A stretch of DNA of 64,000 bases from Nannochloris sp. 'desiccata' (taxonomy: Eukaryota > Chlorophyta > Trebouxiophyceae > Chlorellales > Chlorellaceae): the NCBI GenBank assembly GCA_019044685.2, contig JAGTXX020000011.1, forward strand, positions 1,054,001 through 1,118,000, given 5' to 3'. Position 1 is the stretch's first letter, and every line of letters begins with the position of its first letter. The position numbers were made by a program, and so were the translations under genes. Under the pieces are notes generated by a model. That model was not told the DNA's origin and searched no databases. It was given only the letters and a program-made list of their open reading frames with translations. Below are positions 44,390-53,356 of the stretch, piece by piece.

Positions 44390-45400
44390 ATGGATCGCAT
44401 TGCTGTGCTTTCCGGGCATTTTGAATATATTAGAAGTGATCATCATCCAGCGATCAACCCAACTTCTTCTTCAAGCAGAGGGGTGAATTTAGTGTATAGC
44501 CCTGAAGTTGAAGATGCTTTGAGGCAACGACGACCAATCGTGGCTCTTGAATCGACTATAGTAAGCCATGGAATGCCCTTCCCACAGAACTTCCAGACAG
44601 CGCATTCGGTAGAAGAGGTCGTTCGCTCAAACGGAGCAGTCCCTGCAACGATAGCTATTTTAGGAGGCGTACCTCACATAGGACTGACTGCAAGCCAGCT
44701 AGAACGCATTGCCCGTGGAGGGACAGCGGTGCGGAAAACTTCCCGCCGAGACCTCCCTGCAGTCATAGCGTTACGACAGGACGGTGCTACAACTGTATCT
44801 GCAACCATGCTGCTTGCTGCACGCGCTGGAATTTCAATCTTTGTTACTGGAGGCATTGGCGGTGTTCACCGTGGGGCAGAGACAACAATGGACATTTCAG
44901 CCGATTTGACCGAACTTGGCCGCACCCCTGTGACTGTCATTTGTGCTGGAGCCAAGAGCGTGCTTGATATTCCCCGCACCCTGGAATATCTAGAAACTCA
45001 AGGTGTATGCGTAGCAGCCTACGGTGTAGACGAGTTTCCCGCCTTTTTCACTCGGCACAGCGGGTGTCCTGCTCCTATACGATTTAATAGCATAGGAGAG
45101 ATCGCAGCAGCAATTCATGCCGCTGATAATCTAAAGTTAGATAGCGGCATGGTGATTGGTGTACCAATCCCAGAAGAGTATGCAGCAGCAGGGGCAGAAG
45201 TGGAGAACGCAATTGAAACGGCATTAACAGAGGCGGGAGAGAGCAAGGTGAAGGGCAACGACGTGACTCCATTTTTGCTAAAACGTATTAGGGAATTGAC
45301 TGAAGGCCGTTCTTTGACAGCTAATATTCACTTAGTAAAGAATAATGCGGCTGTTGGAGCGCGTATAGCAGCAGAGTTGGTCAAGTTGAAGAAGGAATAA
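44390..45400 (+). CDS. psuG: Pseudouridine-5'-phosphate glycosidase
   Basis: A single-exon 336-residue protein. PsuG motifs follow in order: IVALESTIVSHGMP, PATIAILGGVPHIGL, VRKTSRRDL with the Lys that forms the ribose adduct, VSATMLLAARAGI, VFVTGGIGGVHRG-type (here FVTGGIGGVHRG), and CAGAKSVLDIPRTLEYLET. The enzyme splits pseudouridine 5'-phosphate to uracil and ribose 5-phosphate. No PfkB-type pseudouridine kinase domain is fused, unlike some eukaryotes. It is divergent from the RNA cyclase, so two RNA end/turnover enzymes are paired. The extra 30 residues at the N-terminus do not look like a clear leader. Confidence 0.92.
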   Translation: MDRIAVLSGHFEYIRSDHHPAINPTSSSSRGVNLVYSPEVEDALRQRRPIVALESTIVSHGMPFPQNFQTAHSVEEVVRSNGAVPATIAILGGVPHIGLTASQLERIARGGTAVRKTSRRDLPAVIALRQDGATTVSATMLLAARAGISIFVTGGIGGVHRGAETTMDISADLTELGRTPVTVICAGAKSVLDIPRTLEYLETQGVCVAAYGVDEFPAFFTRHSGCPAPIRFNSIGEIAAAIHAADNLKLDSGMVIGVPIPEEYAAAGAEVENAIETALTEAGESKVKGNDVTPFLLKRIRELTEGRSLTANIHLVKNNAAVGARIAAELVKLKKE

Positions 45401-46119
45401 GATGAAGAATTTCTTTTTTCAAGTAGTTTGCCGTGTTTTTATTTTAAGGCAGTAAGGGAGCACCACCCCTCTCTGGAAGATCTCTTTCCTTGCGTTTTTA
45501 CCCTGCTGTTACAAGGACCGCATAATAATCAACCTTTCCCACCCAGAATCTTGTAATCATTGCATTGTAATACTATTCAGACTTTGCTCACAAGAGAACT
45601 CTTCCCTTTGAAGAGGCACTTCAATCAAAACCCATTCCTTATGTGGCAATGCGGGTTTCTACTAGTTTGGATACGCAAAAATGTAAACATTACAAAGTAT
45701 ACGACTTGGGATGCGCGTGGCAACTTTAAAGTACAAGCACCAGAGGTCAAAAATTCAACAACTGCCACCTTACCGCCATCGCCGCCGCTGAAAGACCATC
45801 ACACGAGCAACTGTCCTCTGGATGGTGTTATAAATGCATACTATACCTCTGTAGACCTATATTAAACGGTTATTAAGGTATGTTCACAGCAATTGGACAT
45901 TTGATTGGATTCGAGATTGCTGAGATTCAATTGATTCGATAAACGAATCATTTCAAGGGTGGCTGTATGGTACCAGATACGGATATTAATGAAGTTGAAA
46001 TGGATAAAAATAAAATATGCATGCGAGAGAGGCAAAAAATTTTGAAAAAAGTGAAAAATTAGCATTTTGATAATATATTTATATGAAATTACTAAGGATC
46101 ATCTGAAGCTGAAATAGCA
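45401..46119 (+). other. Intergenic upstream of the tRNA
   Basis: About 720 nt. A 101-codon ORF (45560-45865) has no recognisable family or clear coding character. From about 45900 the DNA becomes AT-rich and leads into the Pol III-like TATA element before the tRNA. Confidence 0.45.
46071..46085 (+). promoter_or_regulatory. TATA-like element upstream of the permuted tRNA
   Basis: The run TAATATATTTATATG lies about 35-50 nt before the first tRNA base. Upstream TATA-like elements accompany tRNA genes in several algae. Inferred from position and composition only. Confidence 0.4.
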
Positions 46120-46204
46120 CCGACAAGACCCGGGTTCAATTCCCGGTGGGGGAATCCTACCATACAGTCCTTCATAGTATAGTGGCTAGTATATGTCGCT
46201 CTCA
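46120..46204 (+). tRNA. trnE-CUC: Permuted tRNA-Glu(CUC): 3' half precedes 5' half
   Basis: The 3' half (tRNA positions 38-73) occupies 46120-46154 and the 5' half (positions 1-37) 46168-46204, with a 13-nt spacer. Reordered, the 72-nt RNA folds fully. Acceptor TCCTTCA pairs with TGGGGGA (7/7, two G-U). The D stem GTAT/GTAT pairs as in eukaryotic tRNA-Glu/Asp. Anticodon stem TGTCG/CGACA pairs 5/5. T stem CCGGG/CCCGG encloses TTCAATT. The loop reads CTCTCAC, giving anticodon CUC for Glu, and the discriminator base is A. Box B (GGTTCAATTCC) thus lies upstream of box A (TAGTATAGTGG). Leader GAAAT (46111-46115) can pair with trailer ATTTC (46205-46209), giving a relaxed bulge-helix substrate for splicing endonuclease at the 37/38 junction. 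Permuted tRNA genes are known from red algae (Cyanidiales) and some green algae. Confidence 0.88.
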
Positions 46205-46209
46205 ATTTC

Positions 46210-46229
46210 TTTTGTCCATTTCTATTTTT
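46210..46229 (+). terminator. Pol III T-run terminator
   Basis: TTTT at 46210-46213 and TTTTT at 46225-46229 follow the tRNA 5' half directly, as expected if transcription runs 3' half to 5' half. Confidence 0.5.
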
Positions 46230-46239
46230 CTCCAGTAAA

Positions 46240-46260
46240 AGTGGCTAGTATGTCAGTCTC
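46240..46260 (+). pseudogene. Decayed second copy of the tRNA 5' half
   Basis: AGTGGCTAGTAT followed by GTCAGTCTC repeats the D-loop-to-anticodon part of the 5' half at 46181-46203, with a two-base gap and two substitutions. The acceptor part before it is not conserved. Probably a remnant of a duplicated tRNA half. Confidence 0.55.
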
Positions 46261-46284
46261 GGTTTAGGTCGTTTTTGCAACTCA

Positions 46285-46946
46285 ACTTCAACTACTCTAC
46301 GTCAACAGGCGTCGAATGGCGCTTTCTAAACTCAATCCTGACTATTTAAAAGAATCCTGACGCCATTTTCAAACTCTAAGAGCTTGGGCCACGCCGGGAC
46401 ATGTGGCGGTGAGCGGTGAGCCTTTGACAGTCTCAGAGCAGTTAGTTTCAGTTTTTCTCACACTTAATAAACAGATAAAACCTCGACGCGGTCTCTTCAC
46501 TAATTATACGAAAACAGTACGAGAAGACAGGGTGAATTGTACTACATACATGCGCTTTTTTGTATCTTTTTAATTATTCATTGCTGCAGAAAAGCACAGA
46601 GCGAGATGCAGTGGTGCAAAATTGTACCTGTCGGCGGCGGTGCAGAACTGCGCCAGTGCAAAAGGATACAAAAAAGCGCATGTATGTAGTACAATTCACC
46701 CTGTCTTCTCGTACTGTTTTCGTATAATTAGTGAAGAGACCGCGTCGAGGTTTTATTTGTTTATTAAGTGTGAGAAAAACTGAAACTAACTGCTCTGGGA
46801 CTGTCAAAGGCTCACCGCTCACCGCCACATGTCCCGGCGTGGCCCAAGCTCTTAGAGTTTGAAAATGGCGTCAGGATTCTTTTAAATAGTCAGGATTGAG
46901 TTTAGAAAGCGCCATTCGACGCCTGTTGACGTAGAGTAGTTGAAGT
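46285..46946. repeat. Foldback element: 282-bp inverted repeat with 98-nt spacer
   Basis: The left arm 46285-46566 and right arm 46665-46946 are reverse complements over 282 bp without a gap. I count two mismatches. The spacer 46567-46664 includes a GGCGGCGG-containing segment. No transposase ORF or clear target duplication is visible, so a MITE-like foldback or a young palindromic duplication are both possible. If transcribed it would give a long hairpin RNA. It begins 80 nt after the permuted tRNA. Confidence 0.9.
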
Positions 46947-47211
46947 CATCTGGGTTTTGGAGATGTATGATTCTGCGGCTTTTTTTTGGATCACGGATCT
47001 GTATAACCGAATGCACTTGTGCTCTTTTGTTGTAATACACGCTCGTTCTTTTCTGTGATTTTCTGCATTGCTGTAGATAAGCACAGGGCGAGATGCACTG
47101 GTGCAAAATTGTACCTGTCGGCGGCGGTGCAGAACTGCGCCAGTGCAAAAAGACACAAAAAAGCGCCTGTGTGTAGTACAATTCATCCTTTCTTTTCGTA
47201 CTGTTTTCGTA
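46579..47211. repeat. 146-bp direct repeat derived from the foldback element
   Basis: 46579-46724 (spacer plus inner right arm) and 47066-47211 align over 146 bp without gaps, with about 11 differences. The second copy ends at a GAAA-rich purine tract (about 47217-47260). Confidence 0.85.
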
Positions 47212-48350
47212 CAACTTGAAAGAAAGAAAAGAAAGAAAGAAAGAAAGAAAAGAGAAGGTAGGAAGAGCCCCGATTAGAGCTAATATTTCTACCCCCCTAC
47301 TTTTGCCTGATACGGCCGAATATGCCATTAGTTTGCTGATATTCTTAATAGAATTTGAATTATAGCTATTTTATTGCTGTTAATTGAGTTCTGTGTAATT
47401 TTGCGCAGATACAGACGGCGCTTTTCGGCACTGGTGCAAATTTGCGGCGGTGCAGGGCGGCACTTTTTTGCTCTTTTTTGCACCGCCGCAAAATAGCACA
47501 GGACGGAACGCAAAAATGCAAATCTGCGCAAGTTGCAGTGGCGCTTTTCTGCTGTAATCTGTAATTCAGCAAATAAGCACATGTGCATAAGGGGGCATGG
47601 CTGCTTTTCCTGCGCCTTTCTGCTCCTGCACCAATTTCCACCTTTCCCAAAACCCAGATGAGTTGAGTTTCAAAAACGTCAACGATTATTGGGAGATTTT
47701 TGATCCGATAGAGCCCAATGAAGGATAATTAGTGAAGAGACCGCGTCGAGGTATTATTTGTTTGAACATAGACGTGTCCTGTCTTGTGTTCTTAAATTCA
47801 AATTGATTAATATGTTTCAATTGATGGCAGCGGATGCTCTCTCCAGGTTACTATAGCGCTCAGTTCCTATGAAAGCGTGCCCTGTGAGAAATATTGAACT
47901 CGATTACGTTTTTGAGGGAGGGAAAAAGAATTCAGGAGCGGCGAGCGCCTAGGGGAGTACGTCTAGAAATGTAGCTCTAGTAGGAAAGCCAAAACGGAAA
48001 TTGCAAGACGCGCTGATAGTTACGCTTGGGTAACTGCGGCTGAACAATGAATTACTAAGCTGCATGCGATGAAGGAGACTGCTTTTGAGATGCAAATTTT
48101 CACCTTCCTATTAAAGCCTTCTTTGCTGCCTAAGGTATTGACTTCGACAGTCTAATCTTTTTATATATCTACTGCCTGAATGATGTTTAAGTTTCTCCTG
48201 TGTTTTCTAATTGTGTGCCATTGCATTGTATAGCGTTTATAGTTTCTATTCATTCAGTAATGCTAAAAATATCTAAAAAAAGCTTTGGTAAAAAGTTAAA
48301 TTTTCTCGCACCCGGAGAAAACCATATCACCATTCATTCATTCATTTCTT
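47212..48350 (+). other. Repeat-derived intergenic DNA
   Basis: It holds a GAAA-type microsatellite (about 47217-47258), a segment rich in GGTGCA/GCGGCGG words (about 47395-47600) that recalls the foldback spacer, and a 39-nt fragment at 47725-47763 matching the right arm from 46724 with one difference. Small ORFs here follow repeat composition and are not believed to be genes. Confidence 0.6.
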
Positions 48351-49445
48351 CTAAATCGCCTCTTCCTCCGGTGGCAGCATACACAACCTCTTCAAAAACT
48401 CATACGTCGTCACCATAACTGTCCCCCAGATAGAAGTTGACACCATTCGAGGTGCCACCCCCCTAAACAACCCTTTCAGTCCTTCATTTTTGATCAACTC
48501 TGCAGCGGTACTGCGCCACGTGGGTGCAGCACTACCAGATCTTGTCATACTAGTATTAGCGGAATCTCTTGTTTGTAGCCGTGTTTTCACTACATCTAAT
48601 GGAGTTGTCAACGAAGCTGATGTGCACCCAGTTAACACGCCGGCAACGACCTCAACAGCAAGCAGTTGACCTTCAGTTCTTGCCAGAGGGGCAGAGCTAT
48701 TTCGATTTTCTTGAATTCTGTCTAAACTTTTCCATAAAAATGCTTGCCAACCACCATATGCAGACCACCAGATGGCACTTGAAGGCACGAATGTAGCTAC
48801 AGAAGCACCAAAGCCACGATAAAGACCTCGGATGCCTTCTTCTCTTATTATTTTCTGTGCTAGGGTGAAACCGTTGATATTAGTTGTACTGCTAGCTCTA
48901 GTACCTGACGGTGCTGGTATAGTGCCTTTTGTACTCTTATTACTAGTCGACATTGGTCTACTACTATAGCTATCCCCACCCTGTCCACTACTACCACCAC
49001 CCATGATCATTAGGCGCTGAGAAATTACGTCGACGGGAACAACCACCAGCTGTCCAGCTAAAGAAGCAACCCCTCCTGCTACAAAGCTCGCGGAACTGGC
49101 TACAATTGTCTGTGATAGACTAGGGATATGGTGCATGCTTGCACTGATGGCCGATTTAGTTGATTCTAGGGCAGCAAGGTAGACCATACGAGCAGGGATG
49201 GCCCCAACGATCACAGTGCCAAACCCTCTATAAAGACCTTTAATTCCATCGCTTCGTACCACATCTCGTGCAGTATAGATTGCACCACTGATACCAGTGT
49301 GTGCACCATCCAGAGCCATCATTCTAGTCTTTACAACAGTGAGCGGGAAAAGAGCGCCAGTGAGCGTGGAAAAGACTGCTGCTCCTTGTACAAAGAATTT
49401 CTTCTTGTCTAGTCTTTCCCAGTCCACCTCTTGTGAACGTACCAT
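48351..49445 (-). CDS. Mitochondrial carrier, SLC25A44-like
   Basis: A single-exon protein of 364 residues. The start VDWERLDKKKFFVQGAAVFS is characteristic of the SLC25A44 group (branched-chain amino-acid carriers in mammals, plant orthologues uncharacterised). Three carrier signatures follow: PLTVVKTRM, VPVDVISQRL and TPLDVVKTRLQ. A Ser/Gly/Thr-rich insert of about 45 residues lies in the second matrix loop. The length is slightly over family norm because of it. Substrate specificity is inferred from subfamily only. Confidence 0.85.
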   Translation of the reverse strand: MVRSQEVDWERLDKKKFFVQGAAVFSTLTGALFPLTVVKTRMMALDGAHTGISGAIYTARDVVRSDGIKGLYRGFGTVIVGAIPARMVYLAALESTKSAISASMHHIPSLSQTIVASSASFVAGGVASLAGQLVVVPVDVISQRLMIMGGGSSGQGGDSYSSRPMSTSNKSTKGTIPAPSGTRASSTTNINGFTLAQKIIREEGIRGLYRGFGASVATFVPSSAIWWSAYGGWQAFLWKSLDRIQENRNSSAPLARTEGQLLAVEVVAGVLTGCTSASLTTPLDVVKTRLQTRDSANTSMTRSGSAAPTWRSTAAELIKNEGLKGLFRGVAPRMVSTSIWGTVMVTTYEFLKRLCMLPPEEEAI

Positions 49446-49938
49446 CTTGTATTTTGGGCACGATCAAGGTAAAAAGAATAGTTGATATCGTTGAACAAGA
49501 TTGCAGTTTGAAAAATCAAATAATCAATTGTGACAGAGTGAACGTTAAATACAAGATTTAGCAGGTGTTCATTTGGATTTAGATGTGTGATCGAATTAAT
49601 CAGAATTCTTAATATGCCGCATTGTGGTATTGTCTTTAATTTTCTGCAAGTATCAGCAAGTTCAAGCTGTGGAGGAAATTCTTTGCAAGACAATGCTGAT
49701 CTCATATCAACTCTATTTTGCCATCAGAGCCATCAAAGATATTGGCTGGGTGTATTTCGAAGTTTAGGACGCTCTAGTAGAGCTTGCCTTGCTGATCTAT
49801 TCCTTTAAATCTCCTACATTTCCACATCACATGGCTGGCCTCTGAACCACCAACTAAGCACAGTTTCTTACCCGCATTTGCATCCATTGCGATTTTTATA
49901 AGTTGAAAGTCGTCTTAAAGTCAACGCCAACCTAGGAA
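49446..49938 (+). other. Divergent intergenic region
   Basis: About 490 nt between the carrier start and the cysteinyl-tRNA synthetase start, presumably containing both promoters. No other element seen. Confidence 0.5.
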
Positions 49939-51780
49939 ATGCAGCTCAACATGCCTGCCACAAGCCTGCTCCCTGCAGTGACGGCATGGAGAGCTCTCGC
50001 CCACCGCCTGCCTTCTCTGAGCAGAGCATCGTGGCCATCATCCACGCCATTCGGTCACCACCTAGATACATTAAAATTACATGGTTTTAAGAGCTATCAC
50101 ACCAGCGCCAACCTCGGTACTGCAGCGGCATTGAGCTCATCTGCACCCGCCACCACCACCGCCGACAGCACTGCAGTCCGCCCTCCATCCTTAATGCTCT
50201 ATAACACCATGACTAAAACCAAGGAAATGTTCACCCCACGCCCCGATCAAGGGAATGCCGTCTCCATGTACGTATGTGGCGTTACTGTATACGACTACAG
50301 CCACATTGGCCATGCTCGTGTCTACGTCGCATTTGATGTACTATACCGCTATCTTCTTGCCCTCCGGTACGATGTTACCTACGTACGTAATTTCACGGAT
50401 ATTGATGATAAAATCATCGCCCGTGCAGCAACTACAAATGAAGATCCTTTAGCGCTTTCTAAAAGATTTATCGAAGAGTTCCATGCTGACGTGGACATTC
50501 TGGGCTGCTTGCGCCCTACTATTGAACCATTAGCTACAGAATACATCCCTGCAATGATTGAATCTATCCAAAAAATCATCGATCATGGCCATGGGTATGC
50601 AGTAGGCAGTGATGTTTTCTTTGATGTCTCCTCTCTTCCTGGATATGGCGCCCTTTCCGGCCGCAATCAAGAAGATAACAGAGCCGGAGAGCGCGTTGCG
50701 GTTGATGAACGCAAACGTGGACCTGCCGATTTTGCTCTTTGGAAGGGCGCAAAACCAGGAGAGCCAACTTGGGAATCTCCATGGGGTCCTGGTCGACCTG
50801 GATGGCATATTGAATGTTCCGCAATGATCAATCAAATACTAGGCAGTACAGTAGATATCCATGGTGGTGGGAGAGATCTGGTATTTCCACATCATGAGAA
50901 TGAATTGGCACAGGCACGTGCGACTGCTGGACCGTGCTCTTGTGGGATAGATCACAGCAGCGGCCACAGCCATGAACACAACGACCACAGCGGCGGCAGC
51001 GGTGAAGCAGCAGATTCTGATTCTTCCCCTTTTGCTCGGTACTGGGTGCACAATGGCTTTGTCAATGTAGAAGCCGAGAAAATGAGTAAAAGCCTGGGCA
51101 ATTTCTTTACCATTCGTCAAGTATTACAACAATATCACCCTATGGCCCTTCGCTGGTTTTTAGTCAACACTCAATATAGACAAGGTATTAATTACACCCA
51201 GCGAGCGCTTGAAGAAGCCTCTGATCGAGTATACTATTTATATCAAACAGTTGCTGATATTCAAGAAGCTCTAGGAGGTGTAGAAAACATCGATACAGAT
51301 GCTAGTATGAAAGAACCTGGTGTAGCGGTGCTGAATGAAGCGTTTGATGCTCTTGCTGATGATTTGAATACCCCCTTGACGGTGGCTGCCCTGTCTGGTC
51401 CCCTGAAGGCAGTGAATGATTTATTAACAACAAAAAAAGGAAAGAAACAGGCCGATCGTGCTCATTTATTAGCTTCATATCATGGTGCGATGCATGGCGT
51501 GCTGGGCATGCTGGGATTATGGCCAGACAATGCTACTGCTGCTTTGACTGAATTAAAAAAGTTGGCGCTGATTCGATCTGGACTGACGGAAGCTGAAGTC
51601 GCAGCTGCGATTGAAGAAAGAGCTGGTGCACGTGCTGCGAAAGATTTTGAAGCGGCAGATGCTGTTAGAAAAAGGCTTGAAGCGTTAGGTGTGATGATCA
51701 TGGATACTCCCAGGGGGACTGAATGGAGACCAGGTCCGAGATTGAACATCGCCGAGGAAGATCCCAGAGAAAAAAATTAA
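49939..51780 (+). CDS. cysS: Cysteinyl-tRNA synthetase, bacterial-type, organellar
   Basis: A single-exon protein of 613 residues. A leader of about 90 residues, rich in Ser/Ala/Arg/Thr, precedes the catalytic domain. Class I signatures: YVCGVTVYDYSHIGHARVY (cited as YVCGVTVYD and SHIGHARVY), FTDIDDKII, WHIECSAM, the zinc-binding HHENE and the KMSKSLGNFF loop. An insert right after HHENE contains a CSC and several His (DHSSGHSHEHNDH), absent from most homologues. The C-terminal anticodon region is normal. Closest to plant organellar enzymes. Dual mitochondrial/plastid targeting is likely but unproven. Confidence 0.92.
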   Translation: MQLNMPATSLLPAVTAWRALAHRLPSLSRASWPSSTPFGHHLDTLKLHGFKSYHTSANLGTAAALSSSAPATTTADSTAVRPPSLMLYNTMTKTKEMFTPRPDQGNAVSMYVCGVTVYDYSHIGHARVYVAFDVLYRYLLALRYDVTYVRNFTDIDDKIIARAATTNEDPLALSKRFIEEFHADVDILGCLRPTIEPLATEYIPAMIESIQKIIDHGHGYAVGSDVFFDVSSLPGYGALSGRNQEDNRAGERVAVDERKRGPADFALWKGAKPGEPTWESPWGPGRPGWHIECSAMINQILGSTVDIHGGGRDLVFPHHENELAQARATAGPCSCGIDHSSGHSHEHNDHSGGSGEAADSDSSPFARYWVHNGFVNVEAEKMSKSLGNFFTIRQVLQQYHPMALRWFLVNTQYRQGINYTQRALEEASDRVYYLYQTVADIQEALGGVENIDTDASMKEPGVAVLNEAFDALADDLNTPLTVAALSGPLKAVNDLLTTKKGKKQADRAHLLASYHGAMHGVLGMLGLWPDNATAALTELKKLALIRSGLTEAEVAAAIEERAGARAAKDFEAADAVRKRLEALGVMIMDTPRGTEWRPGPRLNIAEEDPREKN

Positions 51781-52066
51781 TTGAAAATTTTAGCGTCGAA
51801 GATACTCGATAATGTTGTACTAATTCTACTTACATAGTTTGTTGATTCATTATTATCGACATAATGGTGTTGAAGAATCTATGAGCAAATAAAAGCCTAG
51901 AAATAGGTATCTAATAGTAATGATCGAAGGACGAACGAGGCCCCTATCAAGGTCAAGGGGGTAAAATAAACGGAAAATGGGGGCAAATTCTTATTTTCTT
52001 TTTGAAAATGCCATTGTAACCTCTAAATGCCATTCACCAAAGATACAGGAAACCACTGTTTTCAGC

Positions 52067-53356
52067 TCATCGCCACACTTCTGGTTTACTAATTTTGTTT
52101 TTATACTCACACCGTCTATCGCCTCCAAATTCCAAAGCAACATCTTCAAGCACCTCAGAATGAATCAACACACGTTCTTTTTTGCATCCAAACCCTTGAC
52201 ACTCTTTCAAAGTATATAATTTCACTGTTGCGAGTCCAGTATAAGAGTGATCGCTGTCAGGAGCGAAGCCGTGTTTTGTAGGACAATTCAACCCAGAAAA
52301 ACTATCTAAAGGAGCTTTTATAAAAATTTCTACTTCTCTACTTTGTAAAGGTTGTACTACATTGAATTTTAAAGTGGCAAAGGGCTCAGGGTCTCCAGAG
52401 TCACCACAAGATTTTGCTTTTACTGAAAACGCTGTAGGATCCCACGGGTGGAACCGCCATTGTAATTGGTCGCCTACATGTACAGCAGCTAAATAAATTT
52501 CCGGGCCAAGGCCTGAGGGGAGCAGTGGAGAGGGGGGAACCCCTCCTGCAAGAACAAATGATGTCTGTTGTGCGCCACCTTTCTGTTCCTTTCCGTCTTC
52601 TTTTTTGGAGCGATGTTGACTTATTCCTTGAGCCCAGATCCACGAGACAGGAAAACTTTCTCCCCAATTCTTTTCAGCGTGCATCCACCCTTTTCCATTA
52701 ATATACTCATCATCACTACCACTGCTTGAAGAATCAGTAGTACGTAAAGTATACATAACAGGCGTTCTCATTGAAAGGACGTACCAATGTAATCCAACGA
52801 TGCCTGTGGGAAAACGAGAGAATAAAGGACCCTCTGGACTTTCAAAATCAGGTCCATACGGCTCAGAATCTCCACTACAAGTAACTCCCAGTTCTTTATT
52901 ACCAATCGCAGCGGCAATAGAGCAGTCTTCGTTGTTAAATGAGGCGTGCAAAACAGAATTCCAGTCGCTCGATGCAGCGGTAACTTCAAAATCTGGGGGA
53001 GTCGAGATATCTGGGTCATCTTGAATGATATCTCCGTGATAAGTCACATTAAACTCAAGGTTGACATTTTCCTTTATTTTTAAAGGGTCTCCGCTTTCCT
53101 GTTGTATTAAAAGCATAACCTCGCTGCTATTCCAAGCCCGGAGTCCGCTCGGTGTTTCTCCAAAAACTATTCCGAGGGACCTTGGAGCGCTTTTATCGGT
53201 AGATTTGCTATCTAAATCTGTGACAATTCTTAGATACCAGCCTTCGGCCCAACTTGGGGAGAAAGAGGGCAAGTGAGGGTCAAAAAAGCTTGCTTGGCCA
53301 CCGTCCAAGAATGCTGTCAAGGTTGCCAGCAGGACTACCAAAGAAACCCTAGGCAT
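52067..53356 (-). CDS. Secreted tocopherol-cyclase-like protein
   Basis: From the ATG at 53356 the ORF encodes 429 residues. A signal peptide (SLVVLLATLTAFLDG) opens it. Elements of the tocopherol cyclase (VTE1) fold follow in order: AEGWYLRIV, GLHWYVLSM, AEKNWGESFPVSWIWAQG, YLAAVHVGDQLQWRFHPWD and VALEFGGD near the end. Plant VTE1 is a plastoglobule enzyme with a transit peptide. Here a secretory signal and insertions suggest a distinct secreted paralogue, possibly a lipid-binding or cyclase relative. A GTGTGAG donor-like site close to the 3' end means the last dozen residues could be replaced by another exon. Confidence 0.7.
   Translation of the reverse strand: MPRVSLVVLLATLTAFLDGGQASFFDPHLPSFSPSWAEGWYLRIVTDLDSKSTDKSAPRSLGIVFGETPSGLRAWNSSEVMLLIQQESGDPLKIKENVNLEFNVTYHGDIIQDDPDISTPPDFEVTAASSDWNSVLHASFNNEDCSIAAAIGNKELGVTCSGDSEPYGPDFESPEGPLFSRFPTGIVGLHWYVLSMRTPVMYTLRTTDSSSSGSDDEYINGKGWMHAEKNWGESFPVSWIWAQGISQHRSKKEDGKEQKGGAQQTSFVLAGGVPPSPLLPSGLGPEIYLAAVHVGDQLQWRFHPWDPTAFSVKAKSCGDSGDPEPFATLKFNVVQPLQSREVEIFIKAPLDSFSGLNCPTKHGFAPDSDHSYTGLATVKLYTLKECQGFGCKKERVLIHSEVLEDVALEFGGDRRCEYKNKISKPEVWR

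Noticed and set aside
45560..45865. A 101-codon ORF upstream of the tRNA
   Set aside because: No recognisable domain, and the frame has no support from splice sites or composition; kept as intergenic.
46108..46204. Two unrelated partial tRNA pseudogenes lying next to each other
   Set aside because: The acceptor and anticodon stems of the two parts pair completely with each other, which two independent fragments would not be expected to do.
46574..47650. Several minus-strand ORFs of 84-148 codons in the repeat island
   Set aside because: They run through the inverted and direct repeats and share their sequence only because the repeats do; no protein domain seen.
46285..47763. A CRISPR-like or tandem array
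   Set aside because: The repeats are long, few and inverted or fragmentary, without regular short repeats and spacers, and the DNA is eukaryotic nuclear.
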